Origin: Bacteroidales bacterium
GTDB lineage: Bacteria > Bacteroidota > Bacteroidia > Bacteroidales > UBA932
Assembly: GCA_017616655.1 (NCBI GenBank)
Contig: JAFZXU010000017.1
Location: 1-64,000 of the forward strand
Direction: 5' to 3'
Length of the DNA stretch: 64,000 nucleotides
Below the pieces are notes generated by a model. The model searched no databases, was not told the origin of the DNA, and saw only the letters and a program-made list of their open reading frames with translations. Shown here piece after piece: positions 27,411-34,824 of the stretch; the first letter of the stretch is position 1; the number at the start of each line of letters is the position of its first letter. A program made the translations under genes and the position numbers.

Positions 27411-27513
27411 GGATAATCCCCTTCAAACCTTCCGCTTCGCTCCATCCCTCCCACTTCGTGGGCCCCTCCCTCTAACGTTGCCGAGGGTGGCACGGGTTTG
27501 AAGTGGATTATCC
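27411..27513 (-). repeat. Dispersed structured intergenic element, copy A
   Basis: A 103-nt element nearly identical, in opposite orientation, to 54761-54864. Outer arms GGATAATCC (27411-27419) and GGATTATCC (27505-27513) pair perfectly; after one mismatch CTTCAAACC (27421-27429) pairs with GGTTTGAAG (27495-27503). The interior holds the small hairpins CCCTC/GAGGG and CCCAC-GAA-GTGGG (read on the minus strand). The arms differ from copy B in ways that keep the pairing. The similarity continues for about 10 bp beyond the outer arm on the 27.52 kb side. It is intergenic in both places. Confidence 0.85.
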
Positions 27514-27523
27514 ACTCCGCCTT

Positions 27524-27650
27524 ACGGTCTGGCCTAATACGCCATAGTATCTTGGGGCATACAAAAGGCCGCCTCAGCGGCCTAGCGGAGCGATGGCCTG
27601 GCCCGAGCGGGAGCGGCGGGGGATCCAGGGGGCAGCGCGCCCTCACTGAA
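27524..27650. other. GC-rich hairpin-containing spacer without a gene
   Basis: This stretch between element A and the tRNA terminator contains a perfect hairpin AGGCCGC-CTCA-GCGGCCT (27566-27583) and a short palindrome around 27627-27643. Open frames cross it on both strands but show no homology I recognise, no promoter and no typical start. It may be an extension of the dispersed element or a relic. Confidence 0.45.
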
Positions 27651-27693
27651 GTACAAAAAAAAGGACAGCGAAACGCTGTCCTTTTTTTTGTAC
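27651..27693. terminator. Perfect bidirectional terminator behind tRNA-Lys
   Basis: GTACAAAAAAAAGGACAGCG pairs with its exact complement over 20 bp around an AAA loop. The A8/T8 flanks give a U-run in both directions. On the minus strand it ends the tRNA-Lys transcript right after the tRNA's 3' end. Confidence 0.9.
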
Positions 27694-27763
27694 ACCCTCA
27701 GAGGCTCGAACTCTGGACACCCTGATTAAGAGTCAGGTGCTCTACCAACTGAGCTAAGGGTGC
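27691..27763 (-). tRNA. tRNA-Lys (anticodon CTT)
   Basis: A 73-nt cloverleaf on the minus strand. The acceptor arms GCACCCT/AGGGTGT, the D-arm TTAGCTCAGTTGGTAGAGCA, the anticodon loop CTCTTAA with anticodon CTT, and the T-arm segment GTTCGAGCC are all present. CCA is not encoded. A promoter lies upstream and a terminator immediately downstream, so it is a single-tRNA unit. Confidence 0.96.
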
Positions 27764-27778
27764 TCCGTTTTGGGACTG

Positions 27779-27786
27779 CAAATGTA
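27779..27786 (-). promoter_or_regulatory. Promoter of tRNA-Lys
   Basis: TACATTTG on the minus strand, 15 nt before the tRNA 5' end, with an upstream TTTG separated by 19 nt. This is the best full -33/-7 Bacteroidota promoter in the window. Confidence 0.8.
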
Positions 27787-27848
27787 GACATTTATTTTTA
27801 GGGTGCAAATTATTTTTAATTTTTTTGATACGGTATTTCAATAATGTC

Positions 27849-27880
27849 TATATTTGTAACACTAATGTTGTTGTTACAAA
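27849..27880 (+). promoter_or_regulatory. Promoter and inverted repeat before the ATPase gene
   Basis: TATATTTG (27849-27856) matches TAnnTTTG, with a TTTG 21 nt upstream (27824-27827). The last four bases of the box begin an inverted repeat TTTGTAAC (27853-27860)/GTTACAAA (27873-27880) with a 12-nt spacer. It could be an operator or a 5' UTR hairpin. Confidence 0.65.
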
Positions 27881-27899
27881 ACCTAACCGACCAACCCAG

Positions 27900-28961
27900 A
27901 TGGACCTTCTGTTTGACTTTGACAAACCCGCGATGGGCAACAACCTGCTCGGACGCACAGAAGAAATCGACTCACTGATAGATACCATTACCGACAAACG
28001 CAGGGGCGCCGTCATCTATGACGCTCCCAAATCGGGCAAGCACACCCTGGTCTGCAATGCCCTGAGCCGCCTCAAGGCACGGCGTTACGACTTCGCCCTC
28101 TGCGAGATAGACCTCTACAACGTAAGAAGTTACCAGGAATTCCTGGCCTGCTTCAGGGAGGCGGTCACCAAATGCTTCAACGAGGTCAACCGCAACTCCC
28201 TCCTCCCCTTCAGCATCGACTTCCGCAACCTTCCGCAGGAGAAGATCCTCGAAGTCCCGCAGCTCGTGGCCGAGGAGTCGGGACGCAAACTCATCATATA
28301 TATAAAGGAGTTCCAGAACCTCCTCGCCGCCGAGGACAACGATTTCACCATCGACAATCTCGACAAACTCTGGTCGAAGCAGACCGACGTCCGATATATC
28401 ATTACGGGCTCTTTCGTTAACATGATGAAGGCCGTATTCGAAGACCGCAAGCTCTTCTATTATATGGTCAATCCCGTGACCCTCAAGCCGGTGCCGAAGC
28501 AGGCCATAGTGGACTACATAGTCAGCACCTGCCTCAACGTGGGGCGCGTCATCAACCAGGAGGTGGCCGAGGAGATATACCGCATCTCCGGCGGCAGCCT
28601 CTGGTACGTTAAGCAGCTCTGCTCCTTCTGCTATGCCTTCCCTGCGGGTTATATCACCGACCAGGTGGTCGAGCAGGCCGAAGCGGCCCTCATCCACAAC
28701 AACAGGCCGCGCTTCATGCAGATTATGCTCGACCTGACTCCCAACCAGATCAACTTCCTAAAGGCAGTGCTCGACGGCGTGCAGCGCTTCAGCAGCCAGG
28801 AAGTCCTGGACACCTACCGCCTCAACTCTTCAGCCAACGTCTTCCGCCTGAAAGACGCCCTCAAGAAGAAGGAGGTCATCACATTCGACAAGGACGATGC
28901 CGCCCGCATCCTCGACCCCCTGTTCGAATACTGGCTCAGGAATTACTATTTCAAAAAATAA
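27900..28961 (+). CDS. ATP-binding protein, STAND/archaeal-ATPase-like
   Basis: 353 aa from the ATG at 27900 (MDLLFDFDKPAMGNNLLGRTEEID); codons further upstream overlap the promoter. GRTEEIDSL and the loop YDAPKSGKHTL are a degenerate P-loop (GKH instead of GKT/S), LIIYIKEFQNL resembles a Walker B strand with Glu in place of the usual Asp-Glu, and YIITGSFVNMM a sensor strand. A winged-helix-like C-terminus follows from about residue 265. This resembles the archaeal-type AAA ATPase family common in Bacteroidales, of unknown role. It is 6 nt from the sirtuin gene, so the two are probably cotranscribed. Confidence 0.7.
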   Translation: MDLLFDFDKPAMGNNLLGRTEEIDSLIDTITDKRRGAVIYDAPKSGKHTLVCNALSRLKARRYDFALCEIDLYNVRSYQEFLACFREAVTKCFNEVNRNSLLPFSIDFRNLPQEKILEVPQLVAEESGRKLIIYIKEFQNLLAAEDNDFTIDNLDKLWSKQTDVRYIITGSFVNMMKAVFEDRKLFYYMVNPVTLKPVPKQAIVDYIVSTCLNVGRVINQEVAEEIYRISGGSLWYVKQLCSFCYAFPAGYITDQVVEQAEAALIHNNRPRFMQIMLDLTPNQINFLKAVLDGVQRFSSQEVLDTYRLNSSANVFRLKDALKKKEVITFDKDDAARILDPLFEYWLRNYYFKK

Positions 28962-28967
28962 CACGCT

Positions 28968-29666
28968 ATGAAGTCACTGGTCGTACTCTCGGGCGCAGGA
29001 GTAAGCGCCGAGAGCGGCATCAGGACCTTCAGGGACAGCGACGGGCTATGGGAGAACTATCCCGTTCAGGATGTCGCCTCCATCGAAGGCTGGTACCGCA
29101 ACCCCGCATTGATGCTGCAATTCTATAATGAACGGCGCCGGCAGCTGGAAAACTGCAGGCCCAACCGTGCCCACGAAATAATCGCCGAACTGGAAAACTG
29201 GTTCAAAGTGACCGTCGTCACCCAGAACGTGGACAACCTCCACGAGAGGGCAGGCAGCACCAACGTGATCCATCTTCACGGCGAACTGACAAAGGTACGC
29301 CCTGAGGACAGGGAGGATTCCCGCAGCGCCTTCGACATCGGATACAAGGACGTCAACCTCGGCGACTGTGACAGCCGCGGAGTGCAGCTGCGTCCCCATA
29401 TCGTATGGTTCGGAGAGGCGGTGCCGATGTTCGAAAAGGCGGCGGAAGCCGTCTCGACGGCCGATATCCTGCTTATCATCGGCACCTCGATGGCAGTCTA
29501 TCCCGCAGCCGGACTCTATCACTATGCAAGGCGCGGCACCCCTATCTACCTGATAGACCCCAAGCCAATCAGCATCAATGCGCCCGGCTTCACCCAGATC
29601 CAGGAGCCTGCCACCGTCGGCATGGCAAAACTTAAGCAGATCCTGGTCAATCCTGAAGAGGAATAA
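28968..29666 (+). CDS. cobB: Sir2-family NAD-dependent protein deacylase
   Basis: 232 aa sirtuin. The NAD site is seen in LSGAGVSAESGIRTFRD, TQNVDNLHERAG and IIGTSMAVYPAAGL; the catalytic His is in HLHGEL. FYNERRRQL supplies the Tyr-x-x-Arg pair that in class III sirtuins favours succinyl or malonyl lysine. The zinc-ribbon region between HGEL and LRPHIVWFGE has only one cysteine where CobB has four, so zinc is probably not bound. The gene lies just behind the ATPase and 15 nt before the M16 peptidase. Confidence 0.9.
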   Translation: MKSLVVLSGAGVSAESGIRTFRDSDGLWENYPVQDVASIEGWYRNPALMLQFYNERRRQLENCRPNRAHEIIAELENWFKVTVVTQNVDNLHERAGSTNVIHLHGELTKVRPEDREDSRSAFDIGYKDVNLGDCDSRGVQLRPHIVWFGEAVPMFEKAAEAVSTADILLIIGTSMAVYPAAGLYHYARRGTPIYLIDPKPISINAPGFTQIQEPATVGMAKLKQILVNPEEE

Positions 29667-29681
29667 CGACAAACAAAACAT

Positions 29682-32594
29682 ATGACAATGAAACGCTACA
29701 TCTATTCAGCACTTCTCTCCCTTGTCGCCTTCGCGATGGTTTCCTGCGGCGGCTACAAATACGAGACAGTCAAGGACGACCCCACCGGCGCCCGCATATA
29801 TACCCTCGACAACGGCCTGAAGGTGTATATGATAGTCAACAAGGACAAGCCCCGCATCGACGCGCAGATCGCCGTCAAGGTGGGCAGCAAGAACGATCCC
29901 CGCGAGACCACCGGCCTCGCCCACTACTTCGAGCACCTGATGTTCAAGGGTACCGAGCAGTTCGGAACCCAGAACTACGAGCTCGAGAAACCGCTTCTCG
30001 ACGAGATCGAACAGCTTTTCGAGGTTTACCGCCAGACCACCGTCGAGGCTGAGCGCAAGGCCATCTATCACCGGATAGACTCCATCTCCTACGAGGCGTC
30101 CAAGATCTCGATTCCCAACGAGTACGACAAACTGATGGCCTCCATCGGAGCGAGCGGAACCAACGCTTACACCAGCTACGACGTGACCTGCTACACCGAG
30201 AACATCCCCTCCAACCAGATCGACATCTGGGCTAAGATCCAGGCTGACCGCTTCCAGAACTGCGTTCTCCGCGGTTTCCACACCGAGCTGGAGACCATCT
30301 ACGAGGAGTACAACATGTATGCGGCCCAGGACCAGACCAAGGAGTTCAACGCCCTCTTCGAAGGCCTCTTCGAGAACCACCCCTACAACACCGACGTGAT
30401 CGGCCTTCCCTCCCACCTGAAGAACCCTTCGATCACCAATGTCAAGAAGTATCACGACGAGTGGTATGTTCCCAACAACATGGCAGTGGTAATGGTGGGC
30501 GACTTCAATCCCGCAAAGGCCATCAAGATCATCGACAAGTACTTCGGCGGAATGAAGCCCAACGAGAACCTCACCAGACCCGTATTCGAGCCTGAAAAGC
30601 CCATCACCGCCCCGATAGTCAAGACCGTCCGCGGCAACGAGTCCCCCAGCGTCATTCTCGGCTGGAGGTTCCCCGGCGCCAACTCGCCTGAGGCCCTCCT
30701 TCTCAACGCCTTCTCGAACGTGCTGTGCAACGGCAAGGCCGGCCTTATCGACCTCGACGTCAACCAGCAGCAGCTGACCCTCGGAATGATGGCAGGAGTC
30801 GAGGACCTTGCAGACTACACCACATTCCTCGTGATGGCCGAGCCCAAACCGGGCCAGACCCTCGACCAGGTGCGCGACATAGCCCTCGCCGAGATAGAGA
30901 AGGTCAAGAAGGGCGAGTTCGACGAGGACCTCCTCTCGGCCACCATCAACAACCTGAAGCTGCAGTATATGAACATGATCGAATCCACCCGCTATATGGC
31001 AAGGGTGGCGGTCAACAGCTTCATCAACGACGTTCCCTGGAGCGACGTGGTAAACGAGATCGACCGTCTCTCCGCCATCACCAAGGAGGACATCGTGAAG
31101 TTCGCCAACGACAACTTCGGCGACAACTACGTACAGGTCAACAAACTGCAGGAGAAGGATCCCGCCGACTTCAAGATCGCGAAGCCCCAGATCACTCCGA
31201 TCTTCACCAACCGCGACACAGCCAGCCGGTTCCTCAGGGATATCCAGGCTGCAGCTGCGAAGGTGAAGCCCATCAATCCCGTCTTCGTGGATTACTCCAA
31301 GGATATGAGCAAGCTCGAGGCCAAGAGCGGCATTCCCGTGCTCTACAAGCAGAATGTCACCAACGGAGTCTTCCAGCTCAACTACATCTTCGAGACCGGC
31401 AGCTATGCCGACAGGATGCTGCCTTTCGCCTGCGATTACCTCGAATATCTCGGCACCTCCGACATGACTCCCGAGCAGGTCAAGAAGGAGTTTTACCGCC
31501 TCGCCTGCGATTACTATGTCAACTGCGAGGGTAAGCGCACCACAGTCCGCCTGAGCGGCCTTGCCGAGAACATGGATGAAGCTGCCGCGCTGATGGAGAA
31601 ACTCATCGCCGATGCACAGGCCAATCCCCAGGCCCTGATGATGCTCAAGCTCAACACCCTGCAGGAGCGTGAGAATGCAAAGCACGACCAGCGTTCCAAC
31701 TCCAGCCGCCTCCAGAGTTACGGTCTCTACGGCCCTGAGAACCCTTCGAAGAACATCCTCTCCCAGAACGAGCTTCTCGCCCTTACCGACGACCAGCTGC
31801 TCGAAAAGGTCCACAATCTCTTCAACGGCGAGCACAAGGTGCTCTACTATGGTCCCCTCACCGGCAAGGAACTCGTAGAGGCTGTCAACAAGTTCCATAA
31901 CTGTCCCGAACAGCTCGAGCCCGTGGTGGAAGGCGATCCCTTCAAGTATCTGGTTACCGAAGAGAATACCGTCCTCTTCGCACCCTACGACGCGAACCAG
32001 TCCATCATCTACTCCATCTCTAGCAACGGCGAACCCTTCGACGCTTCGATAGTGCCTGTCTCAAGGCTCTACAACGAGTACTTCGGCGGCGGCATGAACG
32101 GTGTCGTATTCCAGGAGATGCGAGAGGCGCGAGGTCTGGCATACGGCGCCGGAGCCCGCTACATGACTCCTTCCGACCTCGACCATACCGTGATCTTCCT
32201 CGACAATATCCAGACCCAGAACGACAAGGTTATCGACGCCCTGACCGCATTCGAAGAGATCATCAACAACATGCCCGAATCGGAGACCGCGTTCGAAATC
32301 GCAAAGGAGAGCATGATCTCGAATATGCGTACCGCCCGCACCGTGAAGTACGCCGTCCTGAATTCCTATCTGAATGCCGAGAAGCTCGGCCTCGACTACG
32401 ACATCAACAAGGATGTCTATGAGAAAGCCTCCGGCTATACACTGAAGGATATCGTTGATTTCCAGAAGGCCAACGTCAAGGACCGCAAGTACACCATCTG
32501 CATCCTCGGCCGCGAGGGCGACATCGATTTCAAGGCCCTCGAGAAGTTCGGAAAGATCAAAAAAGTGACAACCGAAGAAATTTTTGGTTACTAA
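29682..32594 (+). CDS. M16 (pitrilysin/insulinase) metallopeptidase lipoprotein
   Basis: 970 aa. The signal sequence ends in a lipobox, AFAMVSC with Cys22, so it is predicted to be lipid-anchored. The inverted zinc motif H81-Y-F-E-H85 (GLAHYFEHLMFKGT) is followed by the distal Glu region ELETIYEEYNM. Four M16 half-domains are present in one chain, the second pair (from about residue 525) lacking the motif, as in two-repeat PqqL/insulysin-like enzymes. It degrades peptides in the periplasm or at the surface. A second ATG two codons later (29688) is an equal candidate start. Confidence 0.92.
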   Translation: MTMKRYIYSALLSLVAFAMVSCGGYKYETVKDDPTGARIYTLDNGLKVYMIVNKDKPRIDAQIAVKVGSKNDPRETTGLAHYFEHLMFKGTEQFGTQNYELEKPLLDEIEQLFEVYRQTTVEAERKAIYHRIDSISYEASKISIPNEYDKLMASIGASGTNAYTSYDVTCYTENIPSNQIDIWAKIQADRFQNCVLRGFHTELETIYEEYNMYAAQDQTKEFNALFEGLFENHPYNTDVIGLPSHLKNPSITNVKKYHDEWYVPNNMAVVMVGDFNPAKAIKIIDKYFGGMKPNENLTRPVFEPEKPITAPIVKTVRGNESPSVILGWRFPGANSPEALLLNAFSNVLCNGKAGLIDLDVNQQQLTLGMMAGVEDLADYTTFLVMAEPKPGQTLDQVRDIALAEIEKVKKGEFDEDLLSATINNLKLQYMNMIESTRYMARVAVNSFINDVPWSDVVNEIDRLSAITKEDIVKFANDNFGDNYVQVNKLQEKDPADFKIAKPQITPIFTNRDTASRFLRDIQAAAAKVKPINPVFVDYSKDMSKLEAKSGIPVLYKQNVTNGVFQLNYIFETGSYADRMLPFACDYLEYLGTSDMTPEQVKKEFYRLACDYYVNCEGKRTTVRLSGLAENMDEAAALMEKLIADAQANPQALMMLKLNTLQERENAKHDQRSNSSRLQSYGLYGPENPSKNILSQNELLALTDDQLLEKVHNLFNGEHKVLYYGPLTGKELVEAVNKFHNCPEQLEPVVEGDPFKYLVTEENTVLFAPYDANQSIIYSISSNGEPFDASIVPVSRLYNEYFGGGMNGVVFQEMREARGLAYGAGARYMTPSDLDHTVIFLDNIQTQNDKVIDALTAFEEIINNMPESETAFEIAKESMISNMRTARTVKYAVLNSYLNAEKLGLDYDINKDVYEKASGYTLKDIVDFQKANVKDRKYTICILGREGDIDFKALEKFGKIKKVTTEEIFGY

Positions 32595-32608
32595 ATCAAA
32601 AAAGGTAC

Positions 32609-32616
32609 TATATTTG
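32609..32616 (+). promoter_or_regulatory. Promoter -7 box of the ferredoxin gene
   Basis: TATATTTG, 37 nt before the ATG at 32654 and 14 nt after the M16 stop codon. The small ferredoxin therefore has its own promoter. Confidence 0.75.
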
Positions 32617-32653
32617 CAATCCCTACGACAACGAACCAAACTAAATAAAAATT

Positions 32654-32821
32654 ATGGCTTACAAAATCACTGACAATTGCGTTGCTTGCGGCACCTGCAT
32701 CGGCGAATGCCCTGTAGAGGCTATCTCCGCTGGCGACATCTACAAGATCGATCCCGACATCTGCGCAGATTGCGGCACTTGCGCCAGCGTCTGCCCCATG
32801 GGCGCTATCGAGCAGGCATAA
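32654..32821 (+). CDS. 2[4Fe-4S] ferredoxin
   Basis: 55 aa clostridial-type ferredoxin. Two CxxCxxCxxxCP motifs are visible: CVACGTCIGECP at residues 9-20 and CADCGTCASVCP at 37-48, binding two [4Fe-4S] clusters. It is a low-potential electron carrier in the cytoplasm, probably for pyruvate or 2-oxoacid oxidoreductases and hydrogenases in an anaerobe. Its own promoter and a 13-bp terminator make it a single-gene unit, and its codon choice is that of a highly expressed gene. Confidence 0.95.
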   Translation: MAYKITDNCVACGTCIGECPVEAISAGDIYKIDPDICADCGTCASVCPMGAIEQA

Positions 32822-32841
32822 TCAATTACCTGCGATACAGC

Positions 32842-32875
32842 AAAGCGGGCCGGCAAGATGCCGGCCCGCTTTATT
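32842..32875 (+). terminator. Terminator of the ferredoxin gene
   Basis: AAAGCGGGCCGGC (32842-32854) pairs with GCCGGCCCGCTTT (32860-32872) over 13 bp around an AAGAT loop, followed by ATTTGT. It also lies at the 3' end of the convergent serpin gene and can serve both. Confidence 0.88.
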
Positions 32876-32898
32876 TGTGCCTCTGCCGATACCGGCGC

Positions 32899-34143
32899 CT
32901 ATTTCACGTGCGTACCTATGAAGAGGAGCGTCTTGGAGGTTGTCTCCGTTATCGCATAGATGAAGGGGCGGTCGGCGATGAACTCCTTGGGAGGCTCGGG
33001 AACCGATACGCTGGTGGTCTTCATCCCGACTACCGTGACTGCAGCCGCCTCTGTGCCCTTCTCATTGACATCCACGGCGGTCTTCTGGATCATAAAGTTG
33101 ATGCAGATGTCCTCGTTGCTGATCTTGCCGAAATCGGCGTAAGGAGTGAAGGCCAGCTTCATTCCCCGCTTCTCCATCGCCTCCTTGAATGAATCCTCCA
33201 TAGTGAACTCGCTCTTGAAGACGGGAACCTGGAAATTAACATCGCATGAACGGAGGCTTTCCACCCACTTGTTCCAGTCGGAGGCTTTGATACCGGAGAT
33301 GAACTGCTTGAAATCGATGCCCGCGGGGGGAAGCACCATCACCATCCTGAATGCGCCGTTGCCGTAGGGAAGGCCAAGGACCCTGACTCCGTCGACATAG
33401 CCCCACATCTGGCGGGAGCCGTACTCGCCGAAGAATTTAACCTTATCCGACTTGCCTGTAATGTCGGTGAACTTGCGGTCGGAAAGGGCGAACTCGTGCG
33501 ATCCGCGCCATTTTCCCTTGAAATAGAGGGCATTTGCAAGTACCATCCTGGTAGCGGGATCGAGATCGTCGACTACATGCTTGATCATCCCGTTGGTATT
33601 CCTGTCGGCCCAGGCGTTGATAGTGCCGGCGGCCGCCTGGGGATTATTGAAATCCAGATTGTCGACCACGGCGTTGTAATAGGCCGTGACCTCGGAGACA
33701 TAGGGTTTCCTGAGGGTCATGTTCTTTGCAATCCAGATTGCGTCGGCCACCGAAATCACTGAGGAGTTGTCGGCGGAGAGGACTCCGTCGACTATGGTCT
33801 TGTAATAGGAGCCGATGTCTTCGGAGGAGAGCCCCTCGAAACCCAGGGCCTTCGCCATCTGGGAATAGGTCTCGCCCTGCGCGCCGGCTGCGAGCATGGA
33901 GAGGCAGAGCGAAGCGCTGAAGGGAGAAATCATCATGTTGCCGTTCTCACCGATGGCAACGTCGCGAAAAAGGTCGATTCCAAACTCGGCCACCGTATTG
34001 GCGACAGCCTCCTGGCCCTTGGTCAAAACAATGGTTTTCAACTCGTTGTCGCCCTCTTCAGGCGAATCCGGAGTCACGCTCCCGCAGCCGACGGCCAGCG
34101 GAAGTGCTACTGCAATAAATAGTCCGATTACCATCTTTTTCAT
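32899..34143 (-). CDS. Serpin-family lipoprotein
   Basis: 414 aa from the ATG at 34143, chosen because it gives a lipoprotein signal (MKKMVIGLFIAVALPLAVGC, lipobox LAVGC) behind an AAAGGAA-like ribosome site. The serpin core is clear: NMMISPFSASLCLSMLAAGA, FKGKWRGSHEF, and the hinge VDVNEKGTEAAAVTVVG leading into the reactive-centre loop (about GMKTTSVSVP) and FIADRPFIYAI. The small-residue hinge is typical of inhibitory serpins that trap serine or cysteine proteases. The loop suggests a P1 near Lys/Thr/Ser, which cannot be fixed. It ends the rsfS-ftsH-cdsA-psd unit. Confidence 0.9.
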   Translation of the reverse strand: MKKMVIGLFIAVALPLAVGCGSVTPDSPEEGDNELKTIVLTKGQEAVANTVAEFGIDLFRDVAIGENGNMMISPFSASLCLSMLAAGAQGETYSQMAKALGFEGLSSEDIGSYYKTIVDGVLSADNSSVISVADAIWIAKNMTLRKPYVSEVTAYYNAVVDNLDFNNPQAAAGTINAWADRNTNGMIKHVVDDLDPATRMVLANALYFKGKWRGSHEFALSDRKFTDITGKSDKVKFFGEYGSRQMWGYVDGVRVLGLPYGNGAFRMVMVLPPAGIDFKQFISGIKASDWNKWVESLRSCDVNFQVPVFKSEFTMEDSFKEAMEKRGMKLAFTPYADFGKISNEDICINFMIQKTAVDVNEKGTEAAAVTVVGMKTTSVSVPEPPKEFIADRPFIYAITETTSKTLLFIGTHVK

Positions 34144-34163
34144 ATCTTTTCCTTTTTGCATTG

Positions 34164-34820
34164 CTATAATCTTGCCAAAATCGTTTCGGAGCCCGTGACG
34201 ACGTCTCCGACCTTCACCAGCACCTCCGCCGCAAGGGGCAGGAAGATGTCGATGCGCGAGCCGAATTTGATGATGCCGCACTGCTCCCCTCCCCTTACCT
34301 CGAGGCCGGGTTTCGCATAGCAGACTATGCGGCGGGCGAAGCCGCCTGCAAGCTGTTTGAAGAGCACCTCGGCGCCAGATGCGGCCTTGACGACGGTGCA
34401 GGTGTGCTCGTTCTCCTCGGAGGCCTTGGGCTTGAAGGCCAGCGCATGCTTGCCCGGGAAATACTGGGTGCGCTCAACCGTGCCGTTGACCGGCCACCAA
34501 TTGACGTGGTAGTCCCAGAAATCCATATAGATGGAGATCATCTTGACCCTGCGGTTGAGATAGACCTTCTCCTCCACCTCGTCGCAGATGACGATCCTGC
34601 CGTCGGAGACGGCCACTATATCGGTATCGGATGAGACCGGATTCCGCCTGGGAACGCTGTGGAAGAGGATCTGCCAGCGGCAGAACCAGGCCATCAGCAG
34701 CAGCACGGGCACGCGTATCCACCAACTCGGCACGAAGGCGAAGACGGCGGCTGTTACAGCCACGCAGAAGATGCAGACGGCTGCAACGGTTCCCTTGGAA
34801 TTCTTGTCTATCCTGATCAT
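34164..34820 (-). CDS. psd: Phosphatidylserine decarboxylase, short form
   Basis: 218 aa, the short archaeal/Bacteroidota-type PSD. N-terminal hydrophobic helices (about 12-50) anchor it to the inner membrane. It self-cleaves between Gly187 and Ser188 in IIKFGSRIDIF, giving the pyruvoyl cofactor. MDFWDYHVNWWPVNG and GKHALAFKPKASEENE are conserved segments with the expected His residues. It makes phosphatidylethanolamine. The upstream cdsA supplies the CDP-diacylglycerol precursor route and the gap is 4 nt. Confidence 0.93.
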   Translation of the reverse strand: MIRIDKNSKGTVAAVCIFCVAVTAAVFAFVPSWWIRVPVLLLMAWFCRWQILFHSVPRRNPVSSDTDIVAVSDGRIVICDEVEEKVYLNRRVKMISIYMDFWDYHVNWWPVNGTVERTQYFPGKHALAFKPKASEENEHTCTVVKAASGAEVLFKQLAGGFARRIVCYAKPGLEVRGGEQCGIIKFGSRIDIFLPLAAEVLVKVGDVVTGSETILARL

Positions 34821-34824
34821 ATCC

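Noticed and set aside
27386..27725. Short open frames across the dispersed element on both strands, giving similar peptides at the 54.8 kb copy
   Set aside because: The peptide similarity is a by-product of the DNA repeat. Differences between copies change amino acids but keep stem pairing, so an RNA/DNA element is the better explanation.
29706..31898. 730-codon open frame on the minus strand
   Set aside because: Antisense to the M16 peptidase, whose zinc motif and lipobox are intact. It is a shadow.
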